A DNA stretch of 64,000 nt from Rhizopus arrhizus (GCA_024220505.1 JAKZZE010000005.1:1386501-1450500), one strand, 5' to 3'; positions 47,771 to 59,778 are shown, counted from the stretch's first letter. Made by a program: numbers and translations. Notes: generated from the sequence alone by a model not told the origin.

Positions 47771-48636
47771 CTTTTGACTCTTGGTGCAGCCATCGTAAAA
47801 TAAATTTTCTTAATGCCAAAGAAAGTAGAAAAAGGACATTGAATGGCAATTATGAAATAAGGGGAAGAAAAAGAAAAATATATGCGATAAAAGAGGAATA
47901 TTTAGGTAAGATATTGAAGTACGTTCTAAAAATATAAGATTTATATTACATTTCTTTAATAGACAACGTTGTCAAAATGATAGTGAATTACATACCAAAC
48001 TACCATAAATTTATCAACAAGATTAAAGAAGATCATCACATCATAGGATATGCGCGGAAATCGGAAGGAAAAGAGGATGATGAGACCCGTATTCGTCCTT
48101 TGCAAGTCATGGTAAATCGACTCAGAGAAAGAAATTTGACTGACAGTATTTATGTGTCCTTTCATTCGTCTGCGTCTGAAATCATTTCGTCAAGAGATAT
48201 GAGTGAAGAGTCTAAGATATCACAAAAGACTAGAGGACGTAGCAGGAAACACCAAGGTATTTTAAAAGAAAAACAGAGAAAAAGGGAGAAAATTAAAATA
48301 TTACTTTCAGATCTTACCACGTTCATTAGTAGTGAATCAGAAAAAAAAAAGTTTTGTCTTGTCATTATCGATTTTACTAGACTGACAACGAATTCAAACG
48401 ATTTAAAATCTTTTATCAGGTAATAATGCATGTTGAATTTTTAATATAAGAAAATTGAATTGACTTATTCGTAACATAATCATCATAGCTCACATATCAA
48501 TTTACATAAAATCATTGTTGATCAAATGCCCATCAAAAACAAAACACAAGTCCTTGAAAGAGAGGAAATGCTAAACAGTCCTTCATGTTCTGCAGCTTTT
48601 AACTGTAGAATGAAGCCAAATCAAAGATCCAAATGA
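47771..48636 (+). CDS. Serine-recombinase-like IGYARKS protein (Mucorales dispersed family)
   Basis: Reading begins within SWCSHRKINFLNAKESRKR (start codon not found, possibly upstream). It passes an intron near 47905-47960 and continues YIPNYHKFINKIKEDHHIIG. A last intron follows near 48420-48488, and the C-terminus has a CSAAFNCRMKPNQRSK end with a stop at 48636. The core IIGYARKSEGKEDD, then RIRPLQVMVNRLRERN and IYVSFHSSASE, has the layout of the serine-recombinase (resolvase) N-terminal fold, where the Ser of YARxS is the nucleophile. The second half keeps a FCLVIIDFTRLTTNSNDLKS strand-helix unit. From memory, similar proteins are repeated in Mucorales genomes; this needs a search. Whether this copy is intact is uncertain. 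Confidence 0.55.
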
Positions 48637-48906
48637 AATCCATATTTTAACCGAATTATCAATTTATAAAAAACATTATTTAAGTAACTCTTAATTGACT
48701 TCATGAACCAATAAACTCATTCTAAAGAAGTAATCCAGATTTACTCCTCAAGGAGGAGTAAAGGAACCAAGTAAAAAACAGTTTGTAGTTATATAAAGTT
48801 AAAAGCCTTCATTCATGGTTCTTTTCAACAAAGTATTTCATTAGTCGATCAACACAGTCATGCAGAGCCTCCTGCTAAATTGAAAAATATGCCCTAACTC
48901 CAAGTA

Positions 48907-49957
48907 ATGGCCAGGAAGCGAACATCGCTTATGCATGCTACTTCAAAACACGACGCTCACAACAGTAAACAAGACCAATTTATTCATTCCAAAGTGTGGA
49001 GAGTGGGATGTTCTCCATGTAGTGTCCTTCTGGACATGATCAGTAGATCTGAATCGTCCGTGCAGCTCATATCCTTAATTACGAAACAATATCCATCACG
49101 AGTCGCAGTTGTAACTACTAAAGAAGGCAATCGAAAGATCGCTGAAATCAACTTTGATCCACTAGATCCTGCCATTGATAATATTCTCAAAGATGGTATT
49201 ACCTTTGAAAATGATACAACTAGGCTTTTACCTTGTCAAGCCTTAAATCCAACTGTCCCTTTAGTTCGACTTCGACTATCGAACCTTCCCTTTCTTAAAG
49301 AGGACATCCTTAAGGAACAATTGAAAATGAGTTTGGAATCTTGTGGCTCCTTTCTTGATTTGGGAATCCTACAAGAATTTCACACCAGCACCTATATGGA
49401 TACGGGCTATGCTATCCCGAGCATCCCTAAAGATGATGGCAGGTTCTCTCCCCTTTCTCATCATCTTCCTTGGTATGGACCGGAAGATGGAGGCTCTTAT
49501 GCAATATGGAGTGACATGCCCACTTACTGTCACTACTGTCACATTGAAGGACATGTCGTCCCTGACTGTCCATAAAAAAAGTTCATCCTATGTTTACTGG
49601 AATTGCCGTGCTAGTGGACATATTACTGCTGAATACACAAAAATCAACAGTAAGCTTTTTAAAAAGGCTAGGAAGACTCCTAATGCTCTGAAGGATAGAG
49701 TGGATCCAGACGAAGTGCAAAAAATCTCGTCTTCCACTAATGCTATATCCCAAGTTAATCCACCTACAGTCTCCAATGCTATGAAGCGCAAACGATCTCT
49801 TCAAAATGAATCGGGCGACAACCCAAGTATATACCCGACGACTTTGGTGACAACTGAAAAGGACTCGGTATTAGTATCTTCCCAAGAGGTTAGCTACTCA
49901 TTTTACCTTCTAATGTCAGTTCTCAGGATGATGCTCACATGGACACCAGCAGTTTAG
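48907..49957 (+). pseudogene. Decayed LINE ORF1 (gag-like, CCHC knuckles)
   Basis: Frame 48907-49575 has an RNA-binding-like domain (LVRLRLSNLPFLKEDILKEQ) and the zinc knuckle CHYCHIEGHVVPDC, then a stop. The continuation, in another frame, has a second, mutated knuckle, YWNCRASGHITAEY, in which the first and last Cys are replaced by Tyr, and a basic KKARKTP segment. Knuckle pairs of this kind are usual in ORF1 of fungal non-LTR retrotransposons. The frameshift, stop and lost Cys residues show it is inactive. No following LINE RT is present. Confidence 0.75.
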
Positions 49958-50389
49958 AGATGGAAAATATTTACGAATCTAAGTACATCAGCCTTTGATC
50001 ATGTTTGTCGTTCTTTAACAACTTTTTCAATTTCTTCTCTCTCATCGTTTCATATAACATCAATTTCCTTTTATACTGTTGTGTCAGGGTCGTCAACCTC
50101 TTTCCTGCAAGCGAACATATCCTCTACTTCAAATATATCTGATTTTGGGCAATATTTGATTCAGGAACATGCTAAATCAATTTCTGTGACCCATACGAAT
50201 TACATCTCAGTCTTCGCATTTGGATTAAGAACTTCACTCAACAAGCTCTTATTCATGGTATCAAGGTATGGATTCTTGTGCTCCATATCTCGCTCGCTAT
50301 ATGCTCTTAAGCATGCAACAGTAGATACCAACAGTTTCTATCAAAATTGCCATTTCTTGGTCACTTTTTACTGAAGCTCTCATCGGTCG

Positions 50390-52548
50390 TTTTGGTGTTC
50401 CGGAGGAGGAAGATAACCGAAGGTTACTCAAGGAACTCAAGTCGTGCAAGAAACATCCTAGGGAGTCCGTCTGCCTTCATGCAGCTCAATGGTAATATTT
50501 GCTAAGTCTCATTTCTGATACTTATACTCAAGACATACAAATCACATATTTTATTCAATCTTTTGGCCAAAGATATACTAAATTAACACTTAATTCACTA
50601 GCAGCTTCTCTTAACCTAATTAATATATCTGAAGTCACCACTCAAGCCATCAATTTAGTGGTTCACACTAAGTTTCTTGATGAACCTGAAACTGTACAAC
50701 ATAGCTCAAGTGATCATCACTCCACTCCTTTGGACAACGACTATGTTTCCAATTACAAGAATAACCCTGACTACAATCATCTATCGCAACAACAACAATA
50801 ACAACAACACTAGTAACTTATACAATTGCGTGTCTATAGTAAGCAGGGTAACCCAATCTGCGACCATTGTAGAGGCAAGCATCGTACAGTTGACTACAAC
50901 AAGAACAGCAAGCACAACAATAACAACAAATAATATCACAACAAAGGAAGTAACAAGCACAAATAATGTTCAAAAGATATAATTGCAGCCAACACATGAC
51001 GAACAACTAACATTGTCATTTTCTGTTGATACCAGCTATTTTGCATCAGATTGTCGTAAATTATCTCGAAGTACAGTTTAAATCAATCATCAACCTATTT
51101 CACTTTTATGGGATACTGGTTCAGACATCAACAGCATTCAATATGAACTTTTTACAACAAGGAACATTGCTTTGAAGAAAACAGGAAACTACTCATTATC
51201 GTGATGTCATCAACAACATTAAGGATACTTGTGGAACAGCAATCATACCTGTCCTGGCTAACGTGTCAAATTTCATGTTATTGATGGTATATCAAGTCTA
51301 TTGATTATTGGTTGGAGCACTATTTGTGATCTTAAAGGTCATATCAATAGTGAAGCTGGTGATGTCACATTGATTTACAACAATCAAACCATCATTATAC
51401 ATCTTGTCCCTCTAGTGAAGTTAACGTTCAAATGTTAAGCCAATTTGAAGACAAGCAAACGTTAACTAATTTCATTTTAGAAGAACTTGATGATGTTATT
51501 GTTAAGAATCCGGATAGGCCCTCTGAAACCCACTTGAATGAATTTACAATTGACACAGGTAACAGTCCACCTGTTTATTCTAAGTACAATCGATGACAAA
51601 CTGGAATCAATGGTTGAATCTAGTCTGTTAGAGAAGGCCCAATTTTCTCAATGGGGTTCACAAGTTCATCCGGTTGAAAAACCTGACGGTTCAATGCGGG
51701 TTTGTGGTAACAATATTGTTGTCAATTTGGTAACAGAACCTAATAAATACCCATTTTCAAACGTGCACTACTTTTTACAATCTTTAGGGCAAGCAAAGGC
51801 CTTCTCAAAACTTGATTTGGCACAAGATTACTTCCAAATTCCTATTAAAGAAGAGCACAAGGAAGAAAAGTGCTCTTGGTAACAGTTAACAGCACTTATG
51901 TCTTCATGGTGATGCCCATAGGGATGAAAAATGTACCAGTCGTGTTCCAATCACTAATGGATAAAGTGCTGGGCTCATTCCGTTATCCCTTTGCTTTTGC
52001 GTGTCAAGACTATATAATTGTGTATAGCCGCACAGTCGAAAAACATAAGCAACATCTATATCAGGTTCTTACACAACTAAAAGCTGCAAAATTATCAATC
52101 AAACTATCCAAATCTCAATTTATACTAGATCCAGTCGAGTATCTTGGTTTTGTTGTATATGAACATGATACTAGTGCTAGTCCTGATAAAATCAAACCTA
52201 TTCTTTCTTATCAAGCACCTATCAATCTGACAGAATTGGAACGTTTCCTAGGAGTGACTGGTGCCTATCAAATGTTCATAAGCCAATATCAACCCAAGAC
52301 CGAACCTCACAAAAGATTGAAGAAAAAGAAAATTCCCTCCGTTTGGGATCAAGAACAAGAAAAAGCTTTTGAAGCACGTAAACAAGACCTGTATTTACTC
52401 CGAACTCTTAAGCAATTTGAATTTTCGTGACCGTTTGAATTGCACACCAATGCTGCTACGCCTGTCGGTATTGCAGCCATACTTTGCCAATAGTATGATG
52501 CAACTCCATATCCTTTGGCATTTGCATCTCGTGCTCTCACTATTCATG

Positions 52549-52579
<31 letters not shown>

Positions 52580-53160
52580 CTGTTTGCGAACTAAAATGTT
52601 TGTCTATACTTTTTGGTATTAAGAAATTTCGTCCTTTCTTGGAAGATAAGCTCTTCTAAATTTTCACTGACCATTCAAGCTTATAGTGGATTCAAAATGT
52701 CAAGGAGGGTGTCTCCTCCCGTATCAGAAGTTGAATAATGTTCTTACAGAGCTACCAATTTGAAATCATACATGTCCCAGGTATTCCTAACTCTCCTGCT
52801 GATGTTCTTTAAGAGAGCAATGCTGACCTCAATGATATCAAGCAGATTTTGAACAACAACTCCACTTATACACTAACTGACAATATAGTTTATAAGCGCT
52901 TTTGAACAAAAAGACCTATTCATCAAAATGATCTTTTTCTAATAGTACCAAAAGAACATATTCAAGACATCTGGAAGCTCTATCATAGTTCTTCTTTTGA
53001 TGGTCATTTTCAGTCCAAGAAAATAAAGACTAAAATCAAGCAACAACACTTTTGGTGGTCGAACATGGATCAAGACATTCAACAATTTTACAAGCCTTGT
53101 TATCTATGTCAACATATACAACTCCCAACAAAACAATTATCAATGTTCATATTTCAAGGC
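50390..53160 (+). pseudogene. Decayed Ty3/gypsy retrotransposon gag-pol
   Basis: Gag-like helical segments from about 50390 lead to a mutated knuckle (CDHCRGKHRTVDY), then a retropepsin piece LLWDTGSDINSI near 51104. Reverse transcriptase is split over two frames at 51885: LEKAQFSQWGSQVHPVEKPD and AFSKLDLAQDYFQIPIKEEH, then YVFMVMPIGMKNVPVVFQSL and LSIKLSKSQFILDPVEYLGF. The YxDD catalytic box is degraded to CQDYII. RNase H is interrupted by an A tract at 52551-52577. An HHCC integrase zinc domain (IWKLYHSSSFDGHFQSKK, FYKPCYLCQ) ends it near 53110; the catalytic integrase core is missing. No LTRs were found. Many stops confirm it is dead. Confidence 0.85.
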
Positions 53161-53787
53161 AAAAGAAATTCAATGAACCAGTTTGAAACTTATTTTATAT
53201 CTTATCAACTTTAAATTCTATCACTACTATAGTCTCATCTCAGTCGTGGGATGTTGAATTAAAAATCATATCTGAATAAAATCATCTCCTATTCTGCTAT
53301 TCAACGATTACATACTCTTATAATATTTCATATCTTATTGAGTGAGTGGCTTGATATCTTCTATTGTAAGCGTTCTGCTAATATTCAGGTAATTTAGCAA
53401 GTGTCATCTATAATTACGATTATGAAAACTTTTCATTTGTTTTTTGTATGTCTGCCATAGATTATCTTTTTATTCTAGGAGCCCCTCACTGACTTGAATA
53501 ACATTATTTTACGCGTTATTTCAATTATGTGAAAGATTAGCAATATTCCTGACATTGGATTGAATTTCTGACAATAGGAAAAGATGGTATTTTAGTTGAT
53601 ATTTATTCTTATCAAAGAATTCTCATTAATACAGTACATATTCCTTTGGAATATGTTTACTTGAAATTGATTATAGGATCTTATTTAAATAAATTTGCAT
53701 TTTATTTTATTTCAACTATGATCTTGCATTAAAACTTATATTTACCAATGTCAACCATAGTCAGTTACTGTTCTACAACATATTGTT
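53161..53787. other. Flank between Ty3 relic and palindrome
   Basis: AT-rich with no gene. It presumably holds decayed 3' retrotransposon sequence. Confidence 0.4.
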
Positions 53788-53953
53788 TATTGTTTATTAA
53801 ATAAATGGTAATATAATGAATACAATTTATATGGGGATAATATATAAGCATACATATATACATGGTTAAAAAAAAGAAAAATAGAAAAATAGAATATATA
53901 AAGTTTCTTTTTCTTCTTCTTCTTCTTCTTCTTCTTTTGTATAGTTCATTATG

Positions 53954-54154
53954 TTATACTGCCGCCCTTCGTCTACCACCACCACAGCATCTACATGTCA
54001 ACAAAGCAGCAATAGCATTAAATATGCCAACAATACAGCGAGTGATACCAGAGATAATTGTTTGAAAGAAACCAGCAATAGCACTAACCACACTGGAGAT
54101 AAGAGAAGCAATCGAGTTTACAATACCACTTAGACAAGAAAATACAGATCCCAT
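53954..54154 (-). CDS. 66-aa lipidated amphipathic small protein, copy 1
   Basis: Small membrane-associated protein starting MGSVFSCLSG: Gly2 is a candidate N-myristoylation site and Cys7 a candidate palmitoylation site. A repeated hydrophobic/Ser pattern follows (IVNSIASLISSVVSAIAG, then IISGITRCIVGIFNAIAALL), which would form two amphipathic or membrane-embedded helices. The C-terminus is TCRCCGGGRRRAAV, with a Cys cluster and a basic patch. From memory, similar short MGxxxSC...CGGRRR proteins are scattered through fungal genomes without assigned function; here that is background, not proof. The product is identical to copy 2. A TATA box lies 71 bp upstream. Intronless, stop TAA. Confidence 0.8.
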   Translation of the reverse strand: MGSVFSCLSGIVNSIASLISSVVSAIAGFFQTIISGITRCIVGIFNAIAALLTCRCCGGGRRRAAV

Positions 54155-54224
54155 TATTATTATTTTATGTTTGTGTGTTTAATATATAATAGATATGCGT
54201 ACAATCCATTTTGATTTATTGCTG

Positions 54225-54234
54225 TATTTATATA
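54225..54234 (-). promoter_or_regulatory. TATA box of small-protein gene copy 1
   Basis: TATATAAATA on the minus strand, 71-80 bp before the start codon at 54154; mirrored exactly in the other arm. Confidence 0.65.
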
Positions 54235-54366
54235 CAATTTATAGCAGCGATTATCCTTATATGACGACAACTGGGATTTTACCTTTTTAGTGTTTATTTT
54301 TTTTTTTAAACAAAGTGTAATTTCTATGAAATCATTTCAATCCAATCATGGTACAAGCAAGCAAGC

Positions 54367-54397
<31 letters not shown>

Positions 54398-54647
54398 TGG
54401 AGAGGTCTGATCTCTCTTTTCACTAGAAGGTTCCTGAAGTTTAGCTGTAGTAATAAAGATCTACAGAAATTTTGCTTTCTTTTTCATATAAAAAAAAAAA
54501 AGAAACAATGAAAGTATGAAAGCAGTAGCTATATGAAGCTATGCTGCCTATATATTATTAAACTATTACTTCATCCAATGAAAAGTATCGTGCAATCAAA
54601 AAAAAAAAATGAATGTCTTAAGCATGCTATGTCTTTAAAGGATTTTC

Positions 54648-55262
54648 TCTTAGATGAATAAAAAACATAGTGTTTTATCAAATGGCGTTAGGATAAGAAA
54701 AAAGGAATTGAGTAATTATGATACTAGTTAAATGTAATATGTGGCCCTTAATATATGGATGGCGTTACATTTCTTAAAAATATGATCTTTCAAAATTTGC
54801 TTAATAGATAACATATGACGATCACTTAATTCAAGAACCCTTATTCTCTAGCACTGTGTAACACATTGAAGTTTAAGCCTATAAGCGTATATCATCAAAT
54901 AAGTAAAGCCGAAATCTACATCTAATTCATACAGAGAGCTCTATGTAGAATCAACAAAGGAAATCTATGCATTGTCTTTGGTATTTTCTTTACATTTTAG
55001 TTTACATACTAAGAATAAACTTTTATTATTTTTTCAGTTATAAATTCATTACGTATGAGCATATCTGTTCACGCATAATATAATCTTTTTTTCTTTTGAA
55101 CCTCTTTATCTCAAGCGTGATTATGTTTGATATGAATATTTGAATTGGGCATTATATTTAAACTATGTATTTTTTTTTTGGCTATTGTCACTAAAATTGA
55201 CACTATTCCGAAAAAGGAAAATGTAAAGAAGAAATGATTTCATTCTGAAGACTCTCTAAAAG
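54648..55262. other. Spacer of the inverted duplication
   Basis: About 615 bp of unique AT-rich sequence between the arms. No gene was recognised. Confidence 0.5.
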
Positions 55263-55514
55263 GAAAATCCTTTAAAGACATAGCATGCTTAAGACATTCA
55301 TTTTTTTTTTTTTTGATTGCACGATACTTTTCATTGGATGAAGTAATAGTTTAATAATATATAGGCAGCATAGCTTCATATAGCTACTGCTTTCATACTT
55401 TCATTGTTTCTTTTTTTTTTTTATATGAAAAAGAAAGCAAAATTTCTGTAGATCTTTATTACTACAGCTAAACTTCAGGAACCTTCTAGTGAAAAGAGAG
55501 ATCAGACCTCTCCA

Positions 55515-55550
<36 letters not shown>

Positions 55551-55678
55551 TGCTTGCTTGTACCATGATTGGATTGAAATGATTTCATAGAAATTACACT
55601 TTGTTTAAAAAAAAAATAAACACTAAAAAGGTAAAATCCCAGTTGTCGTCATATAAGGATAATCGCTGCTATAAATTG

Positions 55679-55688
55679 TATATAAATA
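55679..55688 (+). promoter_or_regulatory. TATA box of small-protein gene copy 2
   Basis: TATATAAATA, 71-80 bp before the ATG at 55759, in the same position as in the opposite arm. Confidence 0.65.
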
Positions 55689-55758
55689 CAGCAATAAATC
55701 AAAATGGATTGTACGCATATCTATTATATATTAAACACACAAACATAAAATAATAATA

Positions 55759-55959
55759 ATGGGATCTGTATTTTCTTGTCTAAGTGGTATTGTAAACTCG
55801 ATTGCTTCTCTTATCTCCAGTGTGGTTAGTGCTATTGCTGGTTTCTTTCAAACAATTATCTCTGGTATCACTCGCTGTATTGTTGGCATATTTAATGCTA
55901 TTGCTGCTTTGTTGACATGTAGATGCTGTGGTGGTGGTAGACGAAGGGCGGCAGTATAA
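55759..55959 (+). CDS. 66-aa lipidated amphipathic small protein, copy 2
   Basis: Identical in all 66 residues to copy 1 (minus strand, 53954-54154), including MGSVFSCLSG at the start and CRCCGGGRRRAAV at the end. It lies in the right arm of the inverted duplication and is transcribed away from copy 1. The 3' flank has a GAA repeat (about 55977-56003) just after the stop. Perfect protein identity implies recent duplication, gene conversion between arms, or an assembly artefact. Intact promoter, start and stop make expression plausible. Confidence 0.8.
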   Translation: MGSVFSCLSGIVNSIASLISSVVSAIAGFFQTIISGITRCIVGIFNAIAALLTCRCCGGGRRRAAV

Positions 55960-56127
55960 CATAATGAACTATACAAAAGAAGAAGAAGAAGAAGAAGAAG
56001 AAAAAGAAACTTTATATATTCTATTTTTCTATTTTTCTTTTTTTTTAACCATGTATATATGTATGCTTATATATTATCCCCATATAAATTGTATTCATTA
56101 TATTACCATTTATTTAATAAACAATAA

Positions 56128-58562
56128 ACTCAAATTTTGAGAAAATGAAAAAAAATACAATAAATGCGATTCTTTTGACAAAGACAATGATTTGATTTGA
56201 CTAGATTAGTCTTGTTAAGGCTGTCTATTGACAAACAGGCAGAAGGAATGATAATATTAGAGATAAAATATAGCCAACCATCAAAGAGGAGTAACTTGTG
56301 TTTCTTTGTAGTTATAAAGGATAGTTGAAGATGACAGTATGAAAGAGATGTATGATTACCATAAGCTCTCCTACCCCTTTATTGTTATACCTCTTTTTTG
56401 GGCTATCAAAAAAAAATTTCTATTGCGTTTTTTGATCCATGATTGGTTGTTTAGATCGCAGTCTGATGTAAGATCGCCAAAAGGTTATAAAAAGAGCTCG
56501 ATCTCTTTATCTTTTGCTTCTCATTTTCATTGGAAAGAAGGCAAGTTAATGGGACGTGTAATAGCATCAAGGCTATTAGGGATGCTCAGCTTATAGGAAA
56601 TACTTGCTTGGGTTATATCCTGGGCTTGTAACCTTTTTTTATAAAGTATACACAAGACTGTTTTATGTGTTGGTTTTATATTTAAATAATACGATACTTT
56701 ATCTTATCAATAAAGATCCTCTTTTCTATTATTTTCGAACTCAAATGACTATACAAGTTTTCTACCGTTTGTGTGTATTGAGCTATAAGCTTTTATTACT
56801 ATTACTTTGATCACTCTTTTCGTTCCTAGTGTCCTATTTTCTTGACCAAACGGATGCTAAGGTTTTATGTGGACCTGAATGCTCGCACTGCCTTGAATAA
56901 TGACATATTCACTCTTCCTTTATAAATTAGACTTGTATATAATCATCATATAGCCAATAATGGTCTCTTGATAGAATTGACTATGGATCATGTTTATCTA
57001 CAAGACTTTGATATTTCAAGTCTCTATCAGATCAAAAAAGATGCAGGATCATGTTCATTCTGATCGTCTTTGGCAAGTTCTTTCATATTCCAGTGATCTC
57101 AGGAATTTTGTTGTCTATAAACTCGGTTTGTTCTTTTGAATTAAATTGTGATTCAATATTAATAGACCTCTTATTCAATCATGTTCATTGATAGTGATGA
57201 AATTATTAATATCTATTTACGCTACTATATCCCAACATGTCTATTATTTGAGTACTGTCTTTAATGAAATCAAGTCTGTTTATGTTCTTCAATTTCTATA
57301 GGAGGGCAGGTAACTGATATCAGTAGATTCATTCTATTCCAAGCTATGCTATGTTTTGTGGACTGCCTCTGTCCTTTTCTCTTCCTTGGTTGTTGTTAAA
57401 TCTGTGATGTCTTTATATTTGATGTGGCCAATGTTTCTTTAGCAAGGTATTGTCACAAAATACTTGTCTTGAGCACTTGGTAGATAAAGTGCCTTGACCG
57501 GACATAAACAATAAGCTGTTAATAAGAGTCTTGTATTCAAGCGAAAGCAGCAGAAGGAGATGGTTACAGACATGTGTTGATACTGAATTCATTGTTAGGA
57601 GATATCAGAAGGCATGTAACAGAAAACGATTCATACGCTGTACTCAAAATAGGGCAATGCTTTTTAAAGAATAAATAATGTCACTGTAACCAAAAGATCA
57701 TTTAATAGAATTTGTCCAACATCCTTTGTATACAATATATTAAGGATGACTTTGTTCTAGTAAGAATACTAAAAACAATGTAAAATACAGTTTGAAAAAC
57801 AAATGAATGAATTTTAGGATTGAAAGTCATAAGACGTGAAATTACTAGCTTTATAGGCAAATATATATATGACTGGTCCCACCAAAACTGTTTGTAAACA
57901 AAATAAAGAAATAATCACTCAATGCTGTGAATGAAAAAAAGAGCTATTTTCTGTAAAATACAGCTCATCACATGCTGGTGATACGATAGTAATAGATATC
58001 TTTAGATATTATGAACTGAATTGAACGAGCTATTGTTTAGATTGAGATACACTAAAAACAGTTGCATATAAACAAAGCAGTGTAATGTAATGATTGAAAT
58101 AAGAATGTTATTTTAGATTAAAGCTTCATTTTCTATATTCTGAAATTGTATCACTTTCTATAAAAGAGAGAGAGGGAAACGATTAAAATTGTTTAAAAGA
58201 GTAGATAAAGAAGTTTAAGTTTGTTTTATTAACGATAAATAGGATTTGATCTGCATCATTCGCTAGTATGATTCGATTACTCAGCACGGAAATAAAAAAA
58301 AAAATAATACCGGGTATTAGTGCTTCCTTTATTGCCTCAACAGAGAGCAAGCATGATAGCAAATCCTGAGTACTTTTTCTTTTCTTTTTCTTTATTCTAC
58401 ATAAAACAACGTCTTCCCTTTTTGCATTTCATTCCTTTAGTTTATACAACTTTTTGTGAGTGTAAACTGGCCAGTGCATAACGGACTTTTAATGTCGATA
58501 GACGCAGTAGTAATGCATGATTCACGTTTTTTTCTCACTCTTTTCTTCTTTTTTATGAAATA
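56128..58562. other. Gene-poor region with possible relics
   Basis: 2.4 kb without a recognised gene. A frame at 56339-56596 (HWKEGKLMGRVIASRLLGML) and broken frames to about 57480 look like decayed coding sequence, possibly retrotransposon-derived, but no family can be named. Confidence 0.4.
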
Positions 58563-59661
58563 ATGGATAAACTGAAATCGAATGGACAGTTGAAGATAAT
58601 TGTAGAAAGTGAAAATTTAGTGATGCATGGCTCATCCACTGAATCAGCTGGATGCGTATTAAGAGGCATTTTACAGTTAAGCTTACAAGATTCAATGAAA
58701 ATAAAATCGATATCAATGCAGTTAGAAGGAAAGATGATGGTGTCATTTATGGAAGGTAAAGAAAAAGATGCTTTATGTGCTTATTAAAATAAGATCAGAC
58801 AGTAGTCCAGAAAAATTATTTAAAGAAGTAAAAACAATCATTCAACACACTTGGGTCTTTTTACCTCCGTCAGTCAACCTATGTACTTTCAAGCCAGGAA
58901 ATTATACTTATGAATTTGAACTTCCTTTACCTGGAAACATACCAGAATCTGTTGAGGTTCCTCGTTTATATAAAGTAAATTATCAACTGAGAGGACTAGT
59001 AGAAAGATCTAGGTTTATTCCCAATCTGTCCATCTCTCAACCTATCCATCTCTCACGTCAGTTACTCTTATTTGAACCCGAGTTTACAGAACCTGTTATT
59101 GTGTCAAACGACTGGGGAAATAAATTAGAATATGAAATCACCTTACCTACCAAAGTCTATACACGCGGTGATAAAATTCCAGTCACGATTCGCATCACAC
59201 CCTTCACAGATGGTCTTCATGTACGTTATTTGACATGCAATCTAAAGGAGTACATTGTTTATAAGAATCAAGACGGTAGAAGATCCTCCAAAATACACAG
59301 TAGAATACTCCTTTCAACAAAAGAAGGTACATTTCGTAGACCACAACAAAGTAATTTTATTGAGTGGAATATGGTACATCAATCAACCATACCTCAAAAT
59401 GCTCACGATGATATTCAACATGAAAGAGTGAGAATAAAGCATAAACTGAAATGTGTTGTTTCATTTGTAGACACAAGTGGACAAATGTTTGAATTAAGAG
59501 CATCTTTACCAATATTAATTTATTCAATGAACAATACCGGATTACCTTCCTATCAAGAAATATGGCAAACATTACCTTATCAACCCAGATATCAACTATG
59601 GCCATCTTATAATTTAACCCTACATCAACCTCCTACTTATGATGAAATGATGTGTATATAA
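58563..59661 (+). CDS. Alpha-arrestin-like trafficking adaptor with PPxY motif
   Basis: Arrestin-fold adaptor that in yeast links membrane transporters to the Rsp5 ubiquitin ligase for endocytosis. Two exons (58563-58755, 58799-59661) give 351 aa. The arrestin N-half includes LVMHGSSTESAGCVLRGILQ and YTYEFELPLPGNIPESVEVP, followed by VNYQLRGLVERSRF. The C-half contains LEYEITLPTKVYTRGDKIPV. The tail has LPSYQEI and, near the end, QPPTYDEM, a canonical PPxY Rsp5/Nedd4-binding motif. The intron has its acceptor at ATCAG, which keeps the phase; using the earlier AAG acceptor breaks the frame. Small for a fungal alpha-arrestin, closer in size to animal ARRDCs. Confidence 0.87.
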
Positions 59662-59778
59662 TAAATAATATTGGTTTATTTATTGTGAAACATAATTAGT
59701 TAAATTTTGGATTCTTTTTTTAAAGCAGCTCTTTTCTTTTTCTTTCTTTCTTTTTTTTTTCTTCTTCTTTCTTTCTTT

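Larger units (their letters stand above)
53788..56127. repeat. Large inverted duplication (two ~0.86 kb arms, ~0.6 kb spacer)
   Basis: Left arm about 53788-54647 is the reverse complement of right arm about 55263-56127. By eye the match runs continuously from GTTTATTGTTTATTAAAT at the outer ends to AAAGGATTTTC at the inner ends, with differences seen mainly in homopolymer length (for example the long A/T tract at 54368-54394 versus 55519-55547). Each arm contains a promoter with TATA box, a complete 66-codon gene pointing outward, and a GAA-repeat 3' flank. A truncated third copy lies 6.6 kb to the left. Confidence 0.9.

Noticed and set aside
47190..53787. Copies at 47.2 and 53.8 kb as LTRs of the Ty3 element
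   Set aside because: They contain part of a cellular-type small gene, lack LTR termini, a primer-binding site and a polypurine tract at the borders, and lie far from the gag-pol ends.
56339..56810. Genes after the palindrome
   Set aside because: Frames are short and interrupted, and no conserved domain is visible.
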